A program made the translations under genes and the position numbers. A DNA stretch of 64,000 nt from Dasyornis broadbenti (Eukaryota; Chordata; Aves; Passeriformes; Dasyornithidae), in assembly GCA_013397935.1 (NCBI GenBank), contig VZRN01001158.1, positions 45,741-109,740 of the forward strand, given 5' to 3'. Below are positions 56,501 to 64,000 of this stretch, piece by piece. The notes under the pieces were generated by a model. It made no database searches. It was not told the origin of the DNA and saw only the letters and a list, made by a program, of their open reading frames with translations. The stretch's first letter is position 1, and every line of letters starts with the position of its first letter.

Positions 56501-58489
56501 GTTATCAGCTCAGAATCACCGCAAATCTGCCCCATAGTCATTTGGCCTTGTACTGGATCTCTGAGAAAATGGATCGTTGTGGATCTTGTTCTCCCAAACG
56601 TGAGGCAAACGGGCACCATGGAAAATAGCAACCCAGGAACCGAGCTGTGGCCAGAGGTTTCTTTTGGCAGAAGGCACAAAGTTCATGGGTTCTCTTCTGT
56701 TCCAGAATGTCACAGGGAGGCTCATGGTTGGCCTTCGCTGGTGGAACCAGGTGGATGATGATGGCAGAAGTCACTGGGTCTTTGAAGCCAGGAAGGTAAA
56801 TGATTTCTTTTTTTCTGAATCTTTTAAATTTTTCTGGTTTATGAACCCCCTATTAATTGGTGGTTCTGCTTGTGAGGGGAGATTGCACAGGGAACATTTG
56901 CTATCAGCCACAGATCTGTAACCTTGCTCTGCGTAGGTTGCTGGATGAGCTTTCTGATTTTTGGGTTACTTAAAAATTCTCATGATGTATTGATCTGGCT
57001 TCATGTAAGTAATATAAATAACGTAAGTAATATAAGTCTGTGTTTTTGGAGGTAAGAAATTACTCCTCTGGCTATTTCTAAGCTTTGTAACTGAACCATG
57101 CAGGAAATGTCATTTTTCCCAAACTTACCTTCTAACCCCAAGAATTCCGAGTGGTTTTGATGCTGCTGCTTCCAGTAATTCTGAGAGAAAATTGAAAAAA
57201 GAGTCCCTTACATGGAAACGCTTTCTGTTGCAGAGATGTCTTTGTGTGATGTAGAAATGAATCTTGGAAGCACCCAGTGCTGTTGTGTGGAGGGAAATCC
57301 CAGGGAGTGTGGGGACTCTGCCCTGTTTCGAAGGACAATGGGATCTGTAGGATGGAGCAGCCTGCTCACTCCCATTTCCTTTCTGTTTCTAGGTGTCAGC
57401 ACAAGGGGGCAAAACCTCATCTGAAGCAGAGTCCCGAATTTTCTGGCTAGGCCTGATCACCTGCCCTATGATCTGGGTGATCTTTGCCTTCAGTGCCCTC
57501 TTCTCTTTCAAAGTGAAGTGGCTGGTGAGTGCCTCCCTGAGCTCCAGAAGGGATGTGGCACTGGCCAAGGCAGGAGGTGACAGTTGTGATTTTCTTTCCC
57601 TGTCACAGGCAGTGGTTGTGATGGGGGTGGTGCTGCAGGGAGCCAACCTCTATGGCTACATCAGGTGTAAAGTTGGCAGCAGGAAGAACCTGACCAGCAT
57701 GGCAACCAACTACCTTGGGAAGCAGTTCCTGCGGCAGGTGAGGTGTCCAGGGCTTTGGAAAGACTGGGAAAAACAAGGGTGGCTACCGAAAAAAGTTGGT
57801 ATTTTGAGTTGTGCAGTGGGACCCTTCACATGTGCTGCCTTGGGAATCTGAGCCCCCTCAGTTCAGGCACAGAGTGACTGCTGATTGTGGCCATCCAGTC
57901 CCATGTGCAGCATTGTGTTGTTTGCTGGTTTTTCGGATAAATGCCATGGGAATCATTGGAATGTGGCTGATGTATTGGAAGTAACACTCCTGGCTAGAAG
58001 GGCCGCCACTGCCCGTTGTGTTCTTTCCCCTTCCGCCCAGCTCTTCTCAGCAGCTCCTGTTCTCCCCCAGCACTGGGTTTCCTCCTTCCAGGGTTCCCTG
58101 CAGCAGCAGGAACAACCACCCCTGTTCCACTGCCAGGCTGTCCCTTCACTGCTGCTGGACTGGCTTTTCTGGCTGCAGCGGTGACTGGCAGAGGTGTTCT
58201 GGCTGCCACGGGTTCACAAATATTTGCTGGAATTACTGCCATCAGTGTGATCAGAAGCGCAAACACTGATGGACCTTTCTTGGCACTCTGCTGGGCCCAT
58301 CCCCTTCTTGGTTTGCTCCTGAATTCTTTTTTCCTGGCAGCAGTTACCCAGTGGCCCAGGCCAGTCTCAGGCTCTGGCAGAAATGATTGTCTTGCCCCAG
58401 AATCACAGCAGTGACTCACAGAGTTCTCCTGCCCTCTTTGATTTTGCCTCCCGCAGACCATGGCAACAGAGGACCAAGCAGCATCCTGA
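53578..58489 (+). CDS. TVP23B: TVP23B, Golgi apparatus membrane protein, 7 exons, 204 aa
   Basis: This TVP23-family four-helix membrane protein belongs to the trans-Golgi/early endosome and vesicle traffic; the yeast Tvp23 is its founder. Exons: 53578-53580, 55071-55153, 56106-56250, 56706-56795, 57393-57524, 57609-57737, 58457-58489. All junctions are GT-AG and the total is 615 nt. The acidic N-terminus (DSSDDIEDVSLFDADDD) is followed by KIRHPVASFFHLFFRVSAI, with hydrophobic helices at about residues 38-57, 58-73, 124-146 and 152-170. The conserved loop NVTGRLMVGLRWWNQVDDDG lies between helices 2 and 3, and LQGANLYGYIRCKV comes at the end of helix 4. It matches TVP23B/C better than TVP23A (ISRIFWLGL, KVKWLAVVVMGVVLQ; short C-terminus). 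The length agrees with the mammalian protein as I recall it. Only the initiator Met codon lies in exon 1. Confidence 0.95.
53600..53770. repeat. GGGATC/GGGACC-rich hexamer-like repeat in TVP23B intron 1
   Basis: Directly after exon 1 the sequence 'ggaccgggaccgggattggg' and relatives recur with a 6-bp rhythm. On the minus strand it reads as Arg/Ser-Pro dipeptides, which I treat as repeat artefact. Confidence 0.75.
54640..54905 (+). mobile_element. CR1 LINE 3' fragment (sense) in TVP23B intron 1
   Basis: Same 3' region as the copy at 48570-48842 ('aggttcttcccccagagggt', 'gctgccagagctccaggagc'), ending 'ctcaggatattctatgac'. Confidence 0.92.
55655..55770 (+). mobile_element. CR1 LINE 3' tail (sense) in TVP23B intron 2
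   Basis: About 110 bases carry 'ggcaggggcttgggtccagg', 'gggagctttaaggtgcctcc' and 'gccattctgggattctct', a diverged CR1 terminus. Confidence 0.75.
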
Positions 58490-58595
58490 GTGTGGTGGGA
58501 GCCTCAAGCCAGGCTGGATTCCCAGCAGTGACCAACAGAGAACGTTGCTCTGACCAATCTGAGAGCTGCACACGAGGTGTGAATCAAAAGAAGTA

Positions 58596-58601
58596 AATAA
58601 A
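58596..58601 (+). terminator. TVP23B: Proximal poly(A) signal AATAAA of TVP23B
   Basis: AATAAA lies about 105 bases after the stop codon. A further candidate ATTAAA occurs near 59,770 in a T- and A-rich context, so a longer 3' UTR is possible. Confidence 0.5.
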
Positions 58602-61600
58602 TTGCGCAAGACTTGAGGTTAACACTCCTGGCAACTTATATTCCATTTTCCACTAGCAGTTTGTGTTTAAGTCCTTTCTTTAGTTTGATTAATGAGAATT
58701 AATTTGCTTAAACTTTAAATTTAAAGATATCCTGAGAGGGTTTCATACAAGTTTAGAACTACTGGATGAGTAAGAGAAAATTGCTGGAGATTCTTCAAAA
58801 AAAGCCCTGCACAAGCTGAGCCTTGGGAACTCTCCTGCTCCTTCAGCACTTGGTGCCTCAGGTAGTTTCAGTTGTGGACAGGTTTTGTTCTTGGAGGTTG
58901 TTGCTGCTTCTGTTACAGTTTAGGGAGTGATTTCTTGGCCCTGCATCCCCCATTCTGTGATTGGAATTGCACTGAGTGGTTACAGGGAGGGGCATCTGAA
59001 GGAAATGGAGCTGTTGGCTTGGTGGGAAGATCCCTGAAGTCTCACGGCAGCTGCAGAAAGGGACCTGTGAGCAGGCCCTGGTTTGTCTGAAGCATTCAGG
59101 AACATCTTGGGAACATCCTAAACTCCTGGCTCTGTGGGAATTCTGCAGGCCTGTGCCTCTGTGGAGAGTGTAGCAGGAATAGAACCAGTTTCCAGGGAAG
59201 GCTGTGCCCCCAATTCCAGCCAGGGGCTGTGAGAGCAGCCTTTGTCTGCTGGACCTGTTCCACTGAAGCCATGGGGTGTCCTGGGGAGGATCACTGGGCC
59301 CCTGGGGCCTTTCCTCAGGCCAGGAGGGTGTAGGGGATGTGATCAGCAGTTCCATTGGCACAGGGAATGGGACTGGCAGGCTGCTACCTTCCTGCAGTCC
59401 ATGCACTGTGCTGTCCTTAAGCCCAGTCCTTAAGCTCCCCAAGGAGTCTGAGCTGGGGAGAAAGCCTTTTGTGGGATCATGGATTTCAGTGGTCACTGGG
59501 ATGGCAGAGTGGTGTGCTCTGAGCTCATCTGTGCAGAGGGGTCAGCTCCCTCTCGTGGGATTCTGTCACAGGAGCTTGTGCTGAAACCTCTGGATGAGGG
59601 ATTTTAAATGAAGAATGTGGTTTCTTTTTGACTCCTGGGTGTTGTGAATTGTGGGGTTGCATTAACCTGGTTCCTCTGCCTGTGCTCTGCAATACTGGGA
59701 GCTGTACATTTGTTTAACTCTTTGGATTGGTACCTTCCTTTTGTAAATACGTATTTATAAAATCTTGAAATTAAAATACGGCTTTGTTTAACCAGCCCAG
59801 ACATCCCTTCTGTGGTTCATGGCTCAGCTTCATTTCTACCCCGTGTCCTTGTCAGGTACCTTTAGCAGGGGTTTATTGTCCATTTAAACAGTGCTGTTCT
59901 GGAGCTCTGGCACAATTCCTGTCACCCAGGGCTCTGCAGAGTTTTCCCTGTGCAAACACCTCCCGAGCTGCTGGAGTTGTCACCCTAAGGCTCATGTCCT
60001 TTGGAGGGCACTCAGAGGTGCCCCCTGCCCACACCAGAGGAACTTTAGTCCCCATTTACATCAAAGCAATCGGGTATTTCTAAGGAATCGATGGAAAGAG
60101 GCCAAATTCAGTCAAATCCTGAAGTAAAGAAACTCCAGCAGCCACATGGAGACGTGCAAGTGCAGGTCCTGCAGGAAGGAATGGGAATCCTTCCTGCTCC
60201 TGCCCCAGCCCAGCCAGCCTCTGTTTGCCGCAGGGCCGAGGAGCTGGCACAGCTCCAGCCACGAGGTGCTTCTTCTGAAATGTGTTAAAAGTTTGGGACT
60301 TAATGTTTATTCACCTGCTGCCAAAGCTCCCTCCAGACTCCTGGAAAGCAGGGCTTTTCTGGAAGTTGCAGTTTATTTAACCAAGGACAACGGCATTTCT
60401 TAGTAGGTGCCTTTAAATAGAGCCCTCTGGGTTATTTTTAGCTCTTGGCAAACATTCAGGCTTGTGGCTTCTGAGAAACTGGCAGTTTATTGCATTTTTG
60501 TCATGGATCAGAACCAAATTTCTTATCTCTTCTGCAGTTGGGTGTGAGTCTGGTTTGATTCTCACTCGCTGTGAGCTGGGGTTTCCTGGGGAGCAGGAAG
60601 TGGGAGTTGCCTCAGAGCAGAGAAATTCTCTGAATGTGCTTTTTTTCACAAGCTCAAGGACTCCATGCTGAGCCAGTTCCTTGAGCATCAGCTGGGTAAT
60701 GCTGGCCCCACCTCAGAGCTGGGTGGGGGCCGAACTTGGAGGGTTTGCAGAGCAGAAATAATCCAGGAGCAATAATAATAATGATAAAAATAAAATACTC
60801 CTTCCTCTGAAATAGCGAAATACGGCTCAGATGATGCAAGCATAGCTGGAGGGTGGGCTTGGAATTATCCTCATTTCACAGGCAGAGCCCTGTTTGGAGT
60901 CCTTGGAATATGAGCTAGTGAGAAGCTGGGCTAGAACAGGCCCCAGGGCACTCTGGCTGGCTGGGGTGCTCACACTGATCCCTCCTGTCACTTTTTGGTG
61001 ACAGCACGGACCTGTCCCCTCCCTCCCTCCCCCTGGGCAGCTGCTGGGTGCTGGATCCCCTGGGAAGGTGCTGGATTTAGGGAGAGGCAGTGCTTTTGAG
61101 GCCCTGTGCTGTAACGCATTCCTGGGATGCACTGGGATATTCTACACCCAAAGAGCTTCACAGCCTCTTTGGTTTTTCCCCATTTCCCACTCCCTTCCCT
61201 CGGTGCTGTCCAGGATGCCGAGGGGGCCACGCAGCCGGATCTGGGCACTTGAAACCTGCGTGTTCCTCCACAGATTCCTTGGAGGCTGGCTGGGGCTGGA
61301 GGGCTGCACGGAGGCTCTATTGTAGCTGCTTGCCAAGGCCACCCCCGGGACAGGACGGGACAGGACATCCCAGCTGGCATTTCCAGAACAAAAAGCTGCA
61401 GTGCCTCTGGAACGTGACCTTTGGAGACCAAAGGCTGTGGCTGAGGGCGCTGGGAGACGGCCAGGACTCGTTGCCACTTCCAGGGCTCCGTGCAGGAAGG
61501 AATTTCTCACTTCCCTCCTGCCTTCCTGAGCGAAGAGCCCCAGTTTGGGAGCAGGGAGCTCCCACCTGGCAAACCCAAGAAGAGCTGGAGCCTCCTCCCC

Positions 61601-63977
61601 ACCGGCACTGAGGGAAGGGCAGAGAGGAAGGGCTATTTCTGTGCTGGGTTCGTGCCACGGGGCCTCGTGGCTCTGCCTGTGTGTGCCCAAAGCACCCTGG
61701 CTGTGCTGGAGGCCATTCCAGTTCCTTCCTCTCCTGCCCTGGGGACAGCTGACACTGGGGACACTCTGTGCCGGGTTCCCCCAGTGCTCCCAGGCTGGAA
61801 TTCCTCTGCTCTTTCTCAGGGACAGCATTCATTGCTCGTGGGTGCTGCTTCTGGCAGCCTCTCCCTGCTCCCAGCCCTGTCCCAGGCTGCAGGGATGGCT
61901 CCTGGCTCTGTGAGCCCCTCAAACCCCAGGCTCACCTCAAGCCTATTCCATGGCCATGCAAAGCTGCATGGAAAAGGCTCCTAGCCACGCTTCCAGGAGC
62001 ACCTTTGGACCTCCATGGGTTTGGGGCTCCCTCTGTGGATTTTGGGGCCATTCATTTCATTGATTCTGAGCCCACTGTCCTGCAGCAGAGCTCCACAGGT
62101 ACCACTGTCCATGGAGAGAGGCTCCACATCTCCACGTGGAACCTGCCAGGTTATTTTGTGTCCATCTGCAGAGGCAAGGGAAGGCACGGGGGGGTTGGTG
62201 TTTGCAGACACTGCGTTTGCATTAAATGTGGGGTTTGAAATCCCAGACAGACCTGAACTGCTGTGGGGATCCTGCTGGATCTGCTTGCTGAAGTTCCAGG
62301 GTCTCCCCTCATCCCCAGGGTCTCAGCTCCTCGCACAGTGCCAGGAGCACTCAGCATCCTCTGGGACAGGCATTGCCATCTGCCAGGATGCGTCCCAGCA
62401 ACCTCACAGCGTTTACTGGGGTGGAGATGTCCAGGGAGCACTGGCTTCGTGTCCAGGAGGACCTTTGTAAGGATGGTTGAGCAGCTGGACTGCAAGAGAA
62501 GACTTGGGATGTAGGGAGATGTGGGATTCCACCTCTTCTCAGTACTTTTGTTTCTTTTCTTACCCTGGAAGGGCTGAGGACAATGCCAATGCTCTGCAGG
62601 GACTGTGCTCCTGTAGACATGATCCTCCAGCAGCCTCTGTTCCAGCTCCAGGGCTTCCAGAGCACAGTGAAGCCTCCCAGGAGCAGTTTCGATACCCCCA
62701 GGTAAGAGCAGCAGGCTTTTCTGTGCTGTCCTGCTCCCTTCCAGCTGCACTCTGGGGATGCTCAGTGGGCACAGCTGAAATCCAGAGGTTTCTGGAGCCA
62801 GAGGTGGGGGAGGATGGCTGAGTTTGCCTCTCATGCAGCCTGGGAAGGGAAGCATCCTGCTTTCCTAAGGGATATTTCAAGGGGAGAAGGAGGAGACAAG
62901 GATTTAAAGCCCAGGAAGCAAATCCATGGAGCTGCAGCCCTCAGGTCGTGTCATGTACTGAATTAATTATGACCCAGATAAACGAATCTGCTTCCAACAG
63001 CTGAGTTAGCTCCTATGGAAATGGCCCCTCTGGTCATGCCAAAGGTCTCTCTAACTCCAACTGCACTTTCTGAGCCTGATTTATAATGGTGACAGAAAAT
63101 AATGGTGCCCCTCTGGCACCTCCACCCTCGGACAGCCTGGGAGCAGGAGCCCAAAGGCTGTGTCTGCATCTCCAGCTCTGACAGCTCTGGAGCTGGCTCA
63201 GGAATTACTGCCATGGATACCCTCACAAGGCCATGAGTTCCATTTGGAAACCATGTGTTCCTGGGGAACCCCTCTGGTGACCTCCCATGGGGACAAAAAC
63301 ACCCATGATTTTATTTTATTCCCATCCTTTGTTATGGATCCTGCCCCCCCTCCAACTATTAATTTGTAAATTATCCAATTAATGGCTGTTAATCCTAGGT
63401 CAGCCCATCCCCCATTGCTGCATGTTTCCAAGAGCTTTGGTATTTCCCAGGTGGGACTTTCCTCGCCAAAGCCAGGCAGAGGTTCTTCAGCTGATCCTTC
63501 TCTCCATGAACTCTGGTCTCTGGAAGTCCCAACAGTTTGCTCCTCAGGGGAGTTGGACTTTCTGCTCTGTTGTTTCTCACATTCCTCCAACAATCCTTAA
63601 AATCCACCAGGATCACACTTGCCATGTCCCACCCATCTGGCACCAGGAGAAGCACCAGTTTGGGGATTAATTGCTTCGTGAGTTCATCCCTGAGCCCTAT
63701 GGACTCCTCCTGGAAACCTCCTGGGCCTGTGGAGCTTTCCTCTGAGTTATCCCTCTCCGTGTCACCAACCTCCTTCCATTAAGTTCATTTTGGGTGAGCT
63801 CTGCAGTGCTTTTTCACCCTTTTTTTTTTTTTTTTTTTCCATCGCCAAGCACTGTCTAAACAACTCCATAGAAACCACAGGAGCCCGTGAGTCATTCAGT
63901 TTTTCCGCCATGGACACTCTCCCTGCTCCTGCTGCTGCTGGGATTCCAGAGCAAAGGAGGGCTCGGCTGTTACTCAC
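58602..63977. other. Region after TVP23B; no gene recognised
   Basis: About 5.4 kb with no exon I can assign on either strand. The longest open frames (up to about 235 codons, e.g. around 61,140-61,830 and 62,150-62,855 minus) are GC-rich, low-stop and have no family resemblance. A T19 run lies at 63,820-63,838. I looked for CDRT4, a neighbour of TVP23C in human, and did not find it. Confidence 0.55.
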
Positions 63978-64000
63978 CGTTTCCTGCTGAGTGTGCCCCT

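Noticed and set aside
62151..62855. 234-codon minus-strand frame, considered as CDRT4 or another 17p neighbour
   Set aside because: No resemblance to the CDRT4 sequence I recall, and no flanking splice evidence.

Overview
The window is vertebrate nuclear DNA, almost certainly from a bird. The evidence is multi-exon genes with short GT-AG introns, many short 5'-truncated fragments carrying the 3' tail typical of the avian CR1 LINE (ending near CCATTCTATGATTC), and gene content matching parts of human chromosome 17p (ARHGAP44, FBXW10/CDRT1, TVP23B/C), a region I recall as corresponding to chicken chromosome 18. There are no prokaryotic-type operons, tRNAs, rRNAs or CRISPR arrays. The species cannot be named from the sequence.

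Layout. (1) 145-12,893, minus strand: 17 exons of ARHGAP44 (RICH2), a BAR-RhoGAP protein. Exon phases join in frame from the second coding exon to the start of the proline-rich tail; the tail lies beyond position 1. The first coding exon was not found. It may be in the 837-base assembly gap (23,357-24,193) or elsewhere in 12.9-33.8 kb. (2) About 13-33.8 kb: no convincing protein gene. It holds CR1 fragments, a GAAAAA polypurine tract, a degenerate telomere-like hexamer array, several minisatellites, the gap, and CpG-rich patches. (3) 33,809-38,237, plus strand: a complete nine-exon CYP2-family cytochrome P450 of 498 aa with a poly(A) signal. (4) 40.5-50.1 kb, plus strand: FBXW10 (CDRT1-like), a CpG-rich noncoding first exon followed by 11 coding exons encoding an F-box and WD40 repeats, predicted 765 aa. 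(5) 53,578-58,489, plus strand: TVP23B, seven exons and 204 aa, with a CpG-rich promoter. (6) 58.5-64 kb: TVP23B 3' UTR and sequence in which I recognise no gene, apart from a possible splice donor on the minus strand at the very end.

The four genes are unrelated in function: Rho-GTPase and membrane-curvature control, monooxygenase, ubiquitin-ligase substrate receptor, and Golgi membrane protein. They are linked by position only. FBXW10 and TVP23B are also close neighbours in mammals.

No wholly new biological system was seen. The points most worth checking are a 39-bp triplication that copies an ARHGAP44 exon end with its splice donor (in-frame +13 or +26 residues just before the RhoGAP arginine finger), an 18-nt ARHGAP44 microexon, unusual residues in the P450 I-helix and heme loop, and a TVP23B first exon whose only coding content is the ATG.
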